64,000 nt of DNA from Cylindrotheca closterium (lineage: Eukaryota > Bacillariophyta > Bacillariophyceae > Bacillariales > Bacillariaceae): contig CAKOGP040002302.1 of NCBI GenBank assembly GCA_933822405.4, positions 1-64,000 on the forward strand, given 5' to 3'. Below are positions 12,334 through 23,500 of this stretch, in pieces; position 1 is the stretch's first letter; each line of letters starts with the position of its first letter. Both the position numbers and the translations under genes were made by a program. Under the pieces are notes generated by a model. It was not told where the DNA came from. It did not search any database and saw only the letters and a list, made by a program, of their open reading frames with translations.

Positions 12334-12826
12334 TGTTCTTTTCAAAAAGCAGAATGATACAGTATCTGTATGGCCAAGAATATATCACAATTGCCGATCA
12401 CGAAAAGGCCTATTAACTTCTGGTCGAAAATCGTATTTTCTACAGTACAGTACAGCCAGTATGCCGGGGGGGAAGCAATCAGGAAATTGAAAATGCCGAA
12501 GAAAAAGAAAGATTTTCTTGGGGGGAAGAATAAAATGGATTTCAAAATTCGGTGTTTGGGTTATGAGCTTATGTTCCGGCCATACCCATCGGACAATTTG
12601 AAATTCCGCCTTTTCGTCAACAGAGACTGAACAAACTACTGTAACCACGTCATCTTCAGCTCCAATTACTGCACCATCAGTCCATCAGCTGGCATACCTA
12701 CCGGTACAGTATCAGACACAGAAACCCCAACACCACCTCAAAACACAAAACGAGTTACAAAAACAAGAAATGGATACAATTTAAAATTAACAGCAACACC
12801 CATGCTCACTCTGAACAGAAAATAAG
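12334..12826. other. Divergent promoter gap
   Basis: This lies between the starts of the antiporter (minus) and PPR (plus) genes. It contains AT-rich and purine-rich tracts, a TACAGTACAGTACAG run near 12440-12455, and TACCGGTACAG at about 12701. No gene is seen. Confidence 0.4.
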
Positions 12827-15391
12827 ATGACATTCCGTCGAGCAAAACAAAGCGTTCTGTTCTTTTCTGGAGCATTGCTCTTTCTGTGTATCGTTCCGTC
12901 AACGGGAGCTTTCTTCCTTCCCCACTCAAAGGCTGCCAGACTAGGAACGTCGTTCTCGCAAGCGTCATCGTATCCCCTGCAACAACGGGATGATCATCGA
13001 TATTCTGGACGAAGAAAGAAGACAACTGTGAAACGACATTCCAATTCTCATCCGTCGCAAAGAAATTATGCAACCGAGGTAACTCGATTCAATCAGTGGC
13101 TCATAAAACATCTGCGGGAAGACGGCGGCAGTGTCAAGGAAGCCGAAAGTGAACTTTTGCAACGCGTGCAAAAGCATCGAGAAATATTCGAAACAGAGAA
13201 ACGTGCAGGGCCAAGGGATTTTGATACTTTCAGCTTTAATCTAATCATGAACGCATGGGGGCAACAACGATCCATGAATGCAGCGAAGAATGCCGATAAT
13301 CTGCTTCAAATATTACTGCAGCAAACACCAGTTTTGAAGCCAGATTCGTACTCGTATAGTGCTGTGTTGAATGCATATGCGAAATGCAGGGGCAAAACAG
13401 TGGCAGCAAAGCGTGCGGAAGAACTTTTGAACCAAATGGAAAACACCATCCAAGTCACAACAGATATATGTCACAATGCAGTAATCAACTGCTGGTCGGT
13501 CAGTGGGCATCCAGATGCGGGAAGACGTGCTCAACGTTGGTTGACGCGCCTCGAAGAAAGCAAAGACACGCCCAAACCGACGAAAATTTCCTACAACAAT
13601 TGCATCAAGGCTTGGGCCCGGTCACCAAATGGTGCCTCCAATGCACATCAGCTATTACAAAAAATGCAAGATTTAGGAGGACAATTCTCACCGGATAAGA
13701 TTTCCTACTCAACTTGCATTGATGCCTACTGCAAATGCACAGATGATCTTTCAGCAGCAGCTGTAAAGGCAGAGCAGCTGCTGACGCAAATGGAAGAAAA
13801 AGCGCCAATGAATGAAGATATTCGACCTGATGTCGTAGCATATACATCAGTACTATATGCCTTTGCCAAGGCTGGGACTCACACCAACGAAGCGATGCAA
13901 CTGATTGATCGAATGAAAAAACACGCAAACGAACAACCGAATACAACTTTTCTCAACACCTTGCTTCATTTATTCGCCAAGTCACACAAAATAGAACCTG
14001 CAGAGACACTACTGCGTAGTATGAAACAGAATGATATGGCCGATAGGATTTCCTATACTGCGGTGATTAGTGCCAACGCGAATGTTGGTAATGCAAAACG
14101 TGCAAAGGAGTTGCTCTCCGAAATATGGTCACAATATGAATCGTCTGAAGGCAATGCCCGATTCCTTCCAACTACAAAAACATATGCATCCGTGCTGCAC
14201 GCCATCGCGAAAAGCAAGGACCGCACGAGCATCGACCTGAATGAGGTAGATAACCTCTTGGACCAACTGAGAACCCTTCATCAAGAGACTGGAAGTCCTG
14301 AACTCCAACCCAACACTGTCCTATATAGCCTCATCTTTCTGATTCTATCTAATAGTAGAGATCCATCGGCGCCAGAACGAGCCGAAAAGCTGATGGCACT
14401 AATGAAAGAAGAGCAAGGAGGAGGGAATGAAAATGTAAGACCGGATGCCACAACATATGCGTATCTCATCAATACGTACACAAAATCAAGAGTGCATAAT
14501 TCAGCACAAATGGCACGAAAACTTCTCGAAGAAGTAGAAGCTGGCTTTGAAAAGGGCTACGATGAGCTGAGGCCTACAAAGCTTCTATACAGTGCAGTAC
14601 TCCAAGCGCATGCAAAGAGTGCGTCAAGGGAAGGGGCAGAGTGTGCCGAGGCGTTGTTGCAAAGGACAAAAGATCTCTATCGGCAAGGGAAACTGTATGC
14701 AAAACCAACCACTCTTTACTACAATGCTGTGATCGATGCGCATTCAAGGTCCAAGCGAGGTCGTGACGCAGCGAAGCGTGCTGAAGAGCTTCTTGACGAA
14801 CTGGAGCAACGCCACCGTGCCGGCGACTCTGAACTCGCACCAACAACTCGCAGCTACAATGCTGTCATTCTTGCCTGGAAGAACTCAAATTCGGAGATGG
14901 CCCCGAGGAGAGCAGAGGCACTCTTGAAACGGATGAACGAACGGTATTCAAGTGGTGATCAGACATGCCGTCCAGATCGTGTAACAATCAATACGATCAT
15001 TGGTGTATGGGCAAAGTCCCGAGCTCCAGATGCAGCCGAAAGAGCCGAAACATTCCTGAAGTTTATGGAAAACCTCTATCTAACGGTTGGCGACTCGACT
15101 TTCAAACCAGACAGCTACAGCTACAACACCGTGATTGATGCCTACTCGTCGAGTTCATTGCCGACTGCCACAGATCGAGCAGAAGGGCTCTATACGCGGA
15201 TGATGGAACGCTACCAAGCAGGCGATAGCGAGCTGAAACCAGGCATTATTACGCTGACAGCGCTACGTCGAGCATGGGCGCAGAGTGATTCCTCTGAGGC
15301 GCACGAGAGAATTAGACATCTCAGTCAGGACATTGAAAAGAAACAGAAACATCACACGGCCAACAAAAGAAAGGCAGCCAGACCTAAATGA
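12827..15391 (+). CDS. Pentatricopeptide repeat (PPR) protein, plastid-targeted
   Basis: Single exon of 854 residues. The N terminus is a signal peptide (about 9-27) ending STGAFFLP, an ASAFAP-like site followed by a basic, Ser-rich transit stretch, so plastid import is expected. From about residue 130 to 830 there are roughly 15 tandem helical repeats of 35-40 residues with the PPR signature, e.g. DSYSYSAVLNAYAKC, ISYNNCIKAWARS, LYYNAVIDAHSRS and DSYSYNTVIDAYSSS, each followed by an A-E-x-L-L helix. These P-class arrays bind organellar RNA and act in processing, stability or translation. No DYW, E or SMR domain follows; the C terminus is basic (KKQKHHTANKRKAARPK). The RNA target is unknown. 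Confidence 0.9.
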   Translation: MTFRRAKQSVLFFSGALLFLCIVPSTGAFFLPHSKAARLGTSFSQASSYPLQQRDDHRYSGRRKKTTVKRHSNSHPSQRNYATEVTRFNQWLIKHLREDGGSVKEAESELLQRVQKHREIFETEKRAGPRDFDTFSFNLIMNAWGQQRSMNAAKNADNLLQILLQQTPVLKPDSYSYSAVLNAYAKCRGKTVAAKRAEELLNQMENTIQVTTDICHNAVINCWSVSGHPDAGRRAQRWLTRLEESKDTPKPTKISYNNCIKAWARSPNGASNAHQLLQKMQDLGGQFSPDKISYSTCIDAYCKCTDDLSAAAVKAEQLLTQMEEKAPMNEDIRPDVVAYTSVLYAFAKAGTHTNEAMQLIDRMKKHANEQPNTTFLNTLLHLFAKSHKIEPAETLLRSMKQNDMADRISYTAVISANANVGNAKRAKELLSEIWSQYESSEGNARFLPTTKTYASVLHAIAKSKDRTSIDLNEVDNLLDQLRTLHQETGSPELQPNTVLYSLIFLILSNSRDPSAPERAEKLMALMKEEQGGGNENVRPDATTYAYLINTYTKSRVHNSAQMARKLLEEVEAGFEKGYDELRPTKLLYSAVLQAHAKSASREGAECAEALLQRTKDLYRQGKLYAKPTTLYYNAVIDAHSRSKRGRDAAKRAEELLDELEQRHRAGDSELAPTTRSYNAVILAWKNSNSEMAPRRAEALLKRMNERYSSGDQTCRPDRVTINTIIGVWAKSRAPDAAERAETFLKFMENLYLTVGDSTFKPDSYSYNTVIDAYSSSSLPTATDRAEGLYTRMMERYQAGDSELKPGIITLTALRRAWAQSDSSEAHERIRHLSQDIEKKQKHHTANKRKAARPK

Positions 15392-15634
15392 CAGTATTCT
15401 TTGTAGCTCTGGTCCCCACTGCTCCAAGTTTTCTGGTATGCCACTCGCAACCACTCGCTAGACCGTCATGTCGACGAACTTTAATCTTGAGGTTGAGAAT
15501 TCATCTGGATGAATAAGAAGGATTATCCTCTTTCATACTACAAGGGCAAAACATGTAAATCAGAGAAACCACAAGTGCTCTCCACTCTTGTAAATCGATT
15601 AGAAAGGTGACAATAGAGAATAGCTGTATATCTA

Positions 15635-16141
15635 TTATGTCACGATTATGCTGCGTGTTGTATCCATGCTTTCTTTTTGGTGACTGTCCACCTTTTGTCG
15701 CTTCGTTGGTGTCGCAGGAACTGTGTATGTTTTGTCACGAGGAGGATGCGCCGGTACCATAGTGGTAGCTATCCCTCTCTTCGCTCCACTTGGTTGCGAA
15801 ACAGGCTTCGTTTTGTTTTTCCTTGTTCCCATAAAGTTGACAAAGAGACATAGCGGCCTTCGCTTCCTACGCATTCTAGGAAGGCTTGCAGGAATGTGCT
15901 CCGGATAGCGCTTCATTAAGGATTCCAGGTACGGTGATACCGCAACAACTGGCATGATCTTTTCTTGTTCCGGAGACTTTGATATCAGAGAATCTGGCGG
16001 AATGAATCCATCAAGAGATCTTTCGGATGCAAACGCGACAGAAGCAAGGTCATCCTCCTCAAGATCGGAAACCCATGGCTGAGACAAGTCATCGATGTTC
16101 CAATCGTCAGCTCTGCGGTTGGTTCCCTCTTCAAATCCCAT
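15635..16141 (-). CDS. Hypothetical basic protein, 168 residues
   Basis: Uninterrupted frame from ATG 16141. The N-terminal third is acidic (WNIDDLSQPWVSDLEEDD), followed by SPYLESLMKRYPEHIP, a strongly basic patch (PRMRRKRRP) and a Pro/Thr/Lys-rich tail. No domain is recognised. The sharp acidic-to-basic layout and nuclear-localisation-like patches would fit a small nuclear protein, but this is inference. No intron is evident and no start alternative is better. Confidence 0.5.
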   Translation of the reverse strand: MGFEEGTNRRADDWNIDDLSQPWVSDLEEDDLASVAFASERSLDGFIPPDSLISKSPEQEKIMPVVAVSPYLESLMKRYPEHIPASLPRMRRKRRPLCLFVNFMGTRKNKTKPVSQPSGAKRGIATTMVPAHPPRDKTYTVPATPTKRQKVDSHQKESMDTTRSIIVT

Positions 16142-17221
16142 TCTGAATCTTTTGTGATCCTCGATTCTACCGGTATTCGGTATCTATCAACCACAGAATG
16201 TCAAGTGATCTACCTGACGTTTGCCGAAAAATGCTCAGAAGTTTGGGTTGACACGCGAGGCAAACCATTTTGATTAAGTATCTTGTGATAAAGAAAATTT
16301 TATTGTTAATTGAACAAATAGCTTCATTAAGCGCGTTTCGTTTTCAAAGCGACAAAACTCTTCTCTGCTAGATTTGTAATCCTGTATACGTTTTTTCAAA
16401 CCCTGCCTGCTTGGGACGGCCGGGAAAATCAACATTTACTCTCAATAATTGTATGCTAAATTTCTATTTCCCGGCCGTTCCTGCCCGCGCGAGTATAATA
16501 TTTTAGCTCACACAAAACTCTTCGCGAAATACAGTATCTGTTCGATACTGTAATCAGTGGTGTGACCACCACACTTGTGATACTTTCCATTCAAGTGAAA
16601 TGTACGATGACTCCAAGATGACTCCAAGATGGAAGACGGAACAGTATTGAATCTACTTTATGATATTTTCAATAACGAGTGTGCGTAGGCCTATCAATGC
16701 TTGAAGAATCACCATGCATCCTGCTAATTGTGTACATTCTCATCCAAATCGCTCATGATTTTTCTGTCGTGACACTGCGAAAGAATGAGATTGGATCCGT
16801 AGACGAAATTGTGCAATGACGAAATGAGTCAGTCCCTTCATGATATTAGTGTTGGCTGAATCTCTAACATGTACCTATCGGAATCTGGGAGGCTTTTATC
16901 AATTTGGGTTCGGGTGTGTACAGTACCTGGTACCGGTAGGTGCCAACCGGTACGAATACCGGTATGAGTTGAGTTTCTTTTGGTCTGTCTTGAGCCGTTG
17001 TAGGACAACCGGCAGATAGGAATTCCAAACTGCACACCGAATGACAACAGAGATTTGGGCTATTGTACTCGATACTTTAGGATTCCTGTTAGAAGTATAA
17101 CAATCTTTCCCGTAAGGCGCCGATTTCATTCTCTATATTATCCATCCATGGAGTTAAAGCTTGAAGAATGAGCTGCATGTATTAATGTGAAGCTAATGAT
17201 ACATTTAAATCGTACTGCAGT
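16142..17221. other. Intergenic gap with a stem-loop and palindromic words
   Basis: No gene is supported. A GC-rich inverted repeat with 15-base arms (one mismatch) lies at 16413-16427 and 16467-16481. A dense run of GGTACC/ACCGGTA words lies at 16919-16975. An 11-base unit (ACTCCAAGATG) is repeated at 16610-16631. Confidence 0.5.
16413..16481. repeat. Inverted repeat / potential hairpin
   Basis: Arms GGGACGGCCGGGAAA (16413-16427) and TTTCCCGGCCGTTCC (16467-16481) are complementary except for one G-T position, around a 39-base AT-rich loop. The arms are far more GC-rich than their surroundings. Confidence 0.6.
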
Positions 17222-18597
17222 TTATGAGTAGTCTTGCACATAGCACTTGACTGCATGATTGCGGTAGGGTTGACGAAGCTTGTGCAAAGCACGAGCTTCA
17301 ATCTGTCTTATTCTTTCTCTGGTCACAGAAAAGCGGTTGCCAATTTCTTCCAATGTCTTTGCTTTTCCGTCGTCTAATCCGAAGCGCATACGGATGACGG
17401 CTTGTTCTCGAGAGTTCAATGTGCAGATCAATCTGGAAATGTCATCCTTCAGCATTTGGTAGGATGCTTGATCGACTGGCTTTTGTTCAGGATCGGACAT
17501 GAGATCACCGAGAGTTAAAGAGTTGTCGGATCCACCGATACCGGCTCCAGAACCCTTGGTCTTGGAAGAAGTTAACTGAGTTTCCATAGAAATAGCATGT
17601 TGTGACACTCTGTTGAGGAATTCAATTTTGTCTGCTGTGTGTCCAGTTTGGGCAATCAATTCTTCGTTGGTTGCATCTCTTCCAAGCTCTAACTTAAGCT
17701 CTCGTTCCGCCTTCCGAAGTGAATTGAGTTGGTCATGAATATGGACAGGAAGTCGGATAGTTCTTCCTTGGTCTGCGATTGCTCTCATGATACTTTGTTT
17801 GATCCACCAAGTAGCGTAGGTACTGAAACGAAACCCTTTCTCGGGGTCGAATTTCTCGCAAGCTTTTGTGAGACCAAGGATACCTTCTTGGGTAAGGTCT
17901 TGGAAAGAGAGGTTGGTGTTTGGGTAGCGCTTCGCGATAGAAACGACAAGTCGAATGTTCGATTCTGTAAGAGCAGACTTGGCTCTTAAGGATCGCCGAA
18001 TTTGCTTTTTGAGTTCTTGGACACTCATATCGGTTCGGATGGTAGCCGCCCATTCTGCGTAAGTCGGAGGTCTGATGAAGAAATCCATAAGTCAGTTCCA
18101 CATTCTCGGAATTCTCAGAAAAAAGGATTATCATTTGACACTTACCTCAAAAGTTGATTTTCAAGTTCATCTCGCTCTTCTTCCCATTTCAAAAGAATTT
18201 GTATTTCTCGTGCAAGGATGATTTCTTCGTTTTTGTTCAACAGCTCGTGATTGCACATTGACTTCATGTACTCCTTCATACTGTCAGTTCCGGTTTCTCT
18301 GACACTCGCTTTAATCTTTCGTTTGTTGGGGAATTCTTTTTCGATGCTTGACAATCTTTCACTGCCATTGCCCTTGCCCTTGGATTTATCAAAAGCTGCT
18401 TCCATTGCATTGATATCTTCTGGAGAGGGTGAAAATCGTTCACCTGCGATCCGTCCTGAAGGAGAAGAAGCAGTCTCGACATCAAAAGTGCTAGAAGATA
18501 GTGAAATTGAATTCAATCTTGCAGGCTGTGGCAATTTTGTGAAGCTGTGTCCGCTTGAGGACAGAAGTGCTAATACAAAACCTGTTCTGGTGATCAT
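17222..18597 (-). CDS. Plastid RNA polymerase sigma-70 factor (two exons)
   Basis: Exon 1 is 18597-18146 and exon 2 is 18071-17222, with a 74-base intron (GTAAGT...CATCAG, phase 2); 433 residues. Residues 1-20 form a signal peptide followed by GHSFTKLP, consistent with plastid import. Residues about 107-150 are sigma region 1.2-like. Region 2 (about 188-262) is strongly conserved: [12 protein letters not shown], the [14 protein letters not shown] segment, [15 protein letters not shown] and RTIRLPVHI. Region 3 follows. Region 4 (about 365-425) ends with the helix-turn-helix [20 protein letters not shown]. It directs the plastid-encoded bacterial-type polymerase to -10/-35 promoters of plastid genes. 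Length and regions are complete and no key motif is missing. Confidence 0.93.
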
Positions 18598-19019
18598 GGC
18601 ATAGATTTGAAAGTTGAATATCGATATGAAATAGAGTGAGTGGACTTGATGGGTGAGTGACTGATGTTTGTGGACCAGAGCTGAGTGGACCAGCTCAGAG
18701 ATCCATCATGAAAGTACTGGATTTACGTACAAACTACGTACCGATTCTGGAAGCGAAGCACGGAGAAATCATCGAAAGTGCGGAAGTTACGACGGACGAA
18801 GTAAAGAACAATTGATGGTCATCGCTGATTGATTGACTGACGGTGTAGACTTTTTGACTCACGTCAACTTTGAGATTTTCCATGCGATAGGACGCGCATG
18901 AATATCTGCGACTGCTTTTGTCATGCATGCTTCTTCATTTCATCACATACCGAACATGGTATTGATCACTACTTTTTGCCTTTGGCGTCTCGGATATTCT
19001 TTGTCACCCTTGTTATCCG
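18598..19019. other. Divergent promoter gap (sigma factor / Deg protease)
   Basis: About 420 bases between the sigma factor start and the annotated start of the Deg-type protease. Part of it may be an unrecognised first exon of the protease. Nothing else is seen. Confidence 0.4.
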
Positions 19020-20805
19020 ATGTCTTCGGTTATCGGGAAACGTTGTGTTTGTAGGGTGGAAGTCTCTCGAGTGGAATGGAATTTTCTTCATCCTTGGCAA
19101 CGGACGCCTCAAAGCAAGTCGACTGGGACCGCATTTGTCATTGAAGGCAAAAAGCTTCTGACGAACGCTCATGTTGTGCGGTCGGCGACTGACATTCGCA
19201 TTCGTCCTCATGGGTCGACACGGCGATATCCAGCTGAAGTTCTATACTTTGGCCCAGATTTTGATTTGGCGTTGTTAAAGATCAAAGGCGAGCAAGAAGA
19301 GATTGACTTCTTCGCTGAGAACGGGAAGGATCATATTTGCTCGTCGGGAAAAGAACCAGACGCAAAACGAAAAAAGTTTCTACACGGACTGCAATTTGCA
19401 ACAGATTTACCAGCTCTACATGAATCAGTTCACGTTGTCGGCGTAAGTTTGATTATTAATCGACTGAAACGTGATCAATTTCAATGGTCTGACTGATTTC
19501 TGATGGAGTAGTTTCCGACCGGCGGAAATACAATTTGTGTGACCGAAGGTGTAGTAAGTCGGATTGATTTCCTTGGATTTAGCAAGTCGCTCATGCTGAC
19601 GATTCAAATCGACGCTGCAATTAATCCGGGAGTAAGTTTAAATTTGGATGATAGCGAGGATGAACTAGATCTTGTTAGCTCAGCAAAATTGTTGCAATCT
19701 AAATGTTCAGAATAGCGGCGGACCAGCATTGAATTCGGAGGGCCTTGTTACTGGGTAAGACTTGAACCAATAATTTGACCACGTCTGCAGGCAACGACAC
19801 TGCCTCTGATTTACTTCATATCCTTACTTTTTCAGAGTGGCATTTAGCACCAAATCTCACAAGAAGAACCAACCTCTATCAAACATTGGGTACCTGATAC
19901 CTATTGATATTGTAAAGAACTTTCTTGGCCGTTGCCAAGAGAACCCATCGACCTATGCCCTCTCGCCGATCATACCATATCGATTCCATTCACTAGAGAA
20001 CAAGTCGCTCCGACTGGCACACGCTGTTCCAGACACCGTGGAGGGGGTTCTCTTGACCTCTGTCTGCGACTCCATGAAAGGCTTCTTGGCCAAAGGGGAC
20101 GTTCTGACTGGGATCGATGATCGAAAGGTATCAAATGATGGCCAAGTGCAACTTCGCGGTGACGAAACCATTCAACATGGTTATTTGTTGAGGGGTAAAT
20201 TCTTGGATGAACAAGTCAGATTTTCTGTTTTCCGAAACGGTGAGCACGTGATATCATCGCCAGCTGTGCTAAGGTATATTCCAACCATTTGTCCACGTTG
20301 GGAGTCGGTCGACTATTTTCCGGACTACTTGATCTTAGGAACTGTAGTCTTGTTGCCCATGAGCACATATCTACAATGTCAAAAGGGTTGTGGAACCCGT
20401 CTTTCTGCAAGTACGACAAATTGGTGCCAAAAATGGCCGCATGAATGGGAAGGCAAGGAAGGATTGGTAGTCTTGACGGAAATGTTCAGTCACGAGGTAT
20501 GCTTTGGATACAACCGGCCATACTGGCGATTCGTCGAAACATACAATGATATTCCAATCAAGTGTTTGGCGCATCTACGTGATCTTTGGGAGGAAAGCAT
20601 GGAACAGGCCAAGGAGAGTGATGACAGGAACGGCGACTCCAACTCTGCGAAAACTTTCTCATTCGTGCGACTGGGTTTGGAACACAGCGATGACATAGTC
20701 TTTGAAGTACGTGCAGCAATCCAGGCTCAAGCTGATATTTTGAAACAGCAGCATATACCATGCCCTTCAAACATTACACAGAGCAACCCGCGATACAAAT
20801 CGTAG
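19020..20805 (+). CDS. Deg9-like trypsin-type serine protease (four exons)
   Basis: Exons 19020-19442, 19512-19631, 19711-19754 and 19836-20805 join in frame (donors GTAAGT, GTAAGT, GTAAGA; acceptors AG), giving 518 residues. The catalytic triad is present: His51 (LTNAHVV), Asp82 (DFDLALLKI) and Ser183 (NSGGPA, formed across an exon junction). The order PWQR...GTAFVIEGKKLLTNAHVV...HVVGFPTGGNTICVTEGVVSRID...IQIDAAINPGNSGGPA...IGYLIPIDIV follows plant Deg9/Deg-type proteases. A PDZ domain follows (about 260-320: VLLTSVCDSMKG, LAKGDVLTGIDDRKVSNDG), then a second region with FLAHLRDL-like segments. Deg9 enzymes act in nucleus/nucleolus or cytosol; no targeting signal is visible here. The 5' end is uncertain: a GTTTGTAG acceptor-like site at about 19045-19052 could mean an upstream exon. 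Confidence 0.82.
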
Positions 20806-20893
20806 AATTAAAAAAATGTGAATCTATCTTTAATGGAACAACATCGATGCTGCATGAATATATTTCAACAGCAAACAAATGGGCAGTTTTTCT

Positions 20894-22408
20894 TTAGGCC
20901 TTACTCTTGACGGCGGCTTCGAATCGCTCTAGTGCCAAGTCGAGCTCCTCTTCGGTGATGATGAGAGGTGGGACAAATCGGACAACATTGGAGCCAGCAG
21001 GGACCAACAACAGTCCTTCTTGCATAGCTGCACCGACAAGTTCTCCTGCGGTAGTGTCCTCAGCGATGCATTCGACACCTCGGAGAAGACCCAATCCACG
21101 GACATCTCCCAACACGGATGGGTACTTTGCGGCCAAAGCTACTAGACCCTTCTTCAATTGTTCTCCCCTGGCGTTGACGTTGTCCAAAATATTGTGCTCG
21201 CACATATAGTTGGCAACAGCAAGTCCAGCAGCGCAGGCCAATGGATTCCCACCGTAGGTACTGGCATGATCTCCAGGTCCAAAGGTAGTGGCGGCCTCTC
21301 CCTTGGCCAACATGGCTCCAATTGGAACACCACCTCCCAAGGCCTTGGCGGATGTGAAGATATCTGGAACAACGTCCAAGTGTTCGTGTCCCCACAAAGT
21401 TCCAGTGCGTCCCATTCCAGCTTGAACTTCGTCGCAGATCAACAAAGCTCCATGCTTATCACACAATTCGCGGGCCTTCTTGAAAAATGCCTTGTCTCCA
21501 GGAATGATACCTCCCTCTCCTTGAAGTGGTTCCATCATGATGGCCGCCAGCCCCTTGCCATCAGAAGTGGCGCGAACAACGGCCTCCTCCAAAGTGGCGA
21601 TATCGTTGTACTTGCAGTGATCAAATCCTTGAACCATCTGTCCATCGTATCCAAAACCCTTGTGGTACTTTGGTTGGGCAGTGGCACTGAGGGCGGCAAG
21701 GGTGCGGCCGTGGAAGGAAGCTTCGGCAGAAATAATGACGGGTTTCTGAAGAAAAAAAAGAGGAGGGTGGGTGTCAGTTGGTGTGTTTCGATTTTTCGTC
21801 ATCTCGACAATAATGGTTGACTCACAGTGATTCCACGGTTGGAAGCGTGTCGACGAGCACACTTGATTGCAGCCTCGTTGGCTTCAGCTCCACTGTTGCA
21901 AAAGAAGGCCTTGTCGGCACCAGAATTGTCGCACAACCACTTGGCCAAGGCGGCTTGTTCAGGGATTAGATACAAGTTACTGCAATGGTGGACTGAGCTC
22001 ATTTGATCCGAAACAGCCTTGGTCAAGGCAGGGTTGTTGTGACCAAGAGCACAAGTGGCAATTCCACTGACACAGTCCAAGTATTTCTTTCCGTCGGTAG
22101 TTTTCAAATAGCATCCTTCTCCAGATTCAATGGTCAATGGATAGCGTCTGAACGGCGGGGAATGAATGTGAGTACACATAAATGATGTTATGCTGCAACA
22201 ACATAACACCCTTTACCTACCCATAGGTCTTTTGCACTTTGCTGTCGTACAAGTCGGCAGTCGCCAAATCCTTCGTTGCCATCGGAGGAACAAGACCAGC
22301 GACTGTCGCATCCAAACTTGAGCCCATAGAAGCTCTGGCGGTAGGCACGAATGCCGAGACTGACTGCAGGGCGCAGGCTGTAAAGAACAGGGAAAAGGAG
22401 ATCTTCAT
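20894..22408 (-). CDS. argD: Acetylornithine aminotransferase, plastid-targeted (three exons)
   Basis: Exons 22408-22221, 22147-21826 and 21745-20894 join in frame (donors GTAGGT and GTGAGT; acceptors TTCAG), giving 453 residues. A signal peptide ends in SVSAFVPTARAS, a near-perfect ASAFAP plastid site. The enzyme is a class III PLP aminotransferase converting N-acetylglutamate semialdehyde and glutamate to N-acetylornithine in arginine synthesis. Diagnostic segments: GIATCALGHNNPAL, FFCNSGAEANEAAIKCAR, ASFHGRTLAALSAT, ALLICDEVQAGMGRTG and the PLP-lysine segment FTSAKALGGGVPIGAML, then GDHASTYGGNPLAC. All are intact. The closely related ornithine or 4-aminobutyrate aminotransferases are less likely given the best motif fit. 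Confidence 0.93.
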
Positions 22409-22831
22409 GTTTCAAATCGGTGTTGGTTTAGACTATGTGACCGGGAGAAGATTTTCTCTTTGATGGATCGCTTTTTGTGGTTCCGATCGGCGAAAAAATC
22501 TGAAATTGCAGCAGGATTCAATCGCTGTAGAAACTCTACTGAAACTTGGTGGTACACGCACGGTTGGTCCGATCAAAGATAGATCTGGCAGAATTAGCTG
22601 ACTGACTCAATCGACTGACTGACTGCCTTCTCTTCTTTTTGCAATTTCGACTGGAAAGACAATGGAAACAACGGTGTCGAATATTTTTCTACCGGAGTGG
22701 GTCGATTCCATACTATGTGCTCAAAAGCTTTTTACATGTTTTTACAAAGTATGCTTGGTAGGACTAGGAGTCTTGCAATCAAGACAGCTGAATGAATGGA
22801 TCAATCAATCATCCGATGCTCCAACGCAACT
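22409..22831. other. Gap upstream of argD
   Basis: It contains the argD promoter region and the 3' flank of the next minus-strand gene. A GACT-type simple repeat lies at about 22597-22626 and an AATG/ATCA-type one at about 22790-22812. No gene is seen. Confidence 0.4.
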
Positions 22832-23500
22832 TTACAGTAATGTCTCAGCTTCTTCAAATGTGGTCCAATCCGACGCGAGATTGCTTCTTCCATTTGGATT
22901 GGCCCATGGATTCGTCCGCCGCCGTATTGCCGTTCGCATATTGGCCCATACTTGACTCTCGTTGCAGTCGTCCCATCGCTGATACTCGGGGTATCGGAAA
23001 TAGGCATAGACATAGCCAGATCCACAAATTAAATAGCACATTCCCAAGGCAGCTTCCCACCATGCCTCTAGTAGTCCTAGACACATACTGCTCATTAGGA
23101 ATAGCAAAAAACTTCGACCAATCGGGTGATAAAGAATCCCAAAACTATCCTTCATGGGAGCATTCAACTCCACTCCCAATATCATCAAGGCAAATACTCC
23201 CAAATACGCAGCGAGAATGACTCGTGCCGAATTCATCCAGAAATCAATCAACAATCGGGCGGGAAAGGCAAAACCTTCCCACACAATGGTTCCCAACGCA
23301 GTGACAATCGTAGCCCATCGCAAGCGGGAAACCACTTCAGTCAAACTACCAATGCCGCCCACATCATCATTGGTTTTGCCCGTGTTGGGCCGAAACTCGG
23401 GATTGGCCCTGATACTAAAATCTTTGTCATAGTCGGAAACTTGAGATTGTTTGTGGGATTTGTGGGCTGGTGAAATTCCATAATTGGTAATCGACGGCAT
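22832..23500 (-). CDS. COPI-associated / TVP15-like Golgi membrane protein
   Basis: From ATG 23500 the frame gives 222 residues; the frame stays open 5' of this ATG without another ATG before a stop, so an upstream exon is possible. After a hydrophilic Ser/Gln-rich N terminus there are four hydrophobic helices: LRWATIVTALGTIVWEGFAF, ARVILAAYLGVFALMILGVEL, GRSFLLFLMSSMCLGLL and ALGMCYLICGSGYVYAYF. The spacing, the E-L after helix 2 and the HPIGRSFLLF turn match the COPI-associated protein family (yeast Tvp15), small Golgi tetraspan proteins. A short soluble tail follows. Function in the family is poorly defined (Golgi vesicle traffic). Confidence 0.65.
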   Translation of the reverse strand: MPSITNYGISPAHKSHKQSQVSDYDKDFSIRANPEFRPNTGKTNDDVGGIGSLTEVVSRLRWATIVTALGTIVWEGFAFPARLLIDFWMNSARVILAAYLGVFALMILGVELNAPMKDSFGILYHPIGRSFLLFLMSSMCLGLLEAWWEAALGMCYLICGSGYVYAYFRYPEYQRWDDCNESQVWANMRTAIRRRTNPWANPNGRSNLASDWTTFEEAETLL

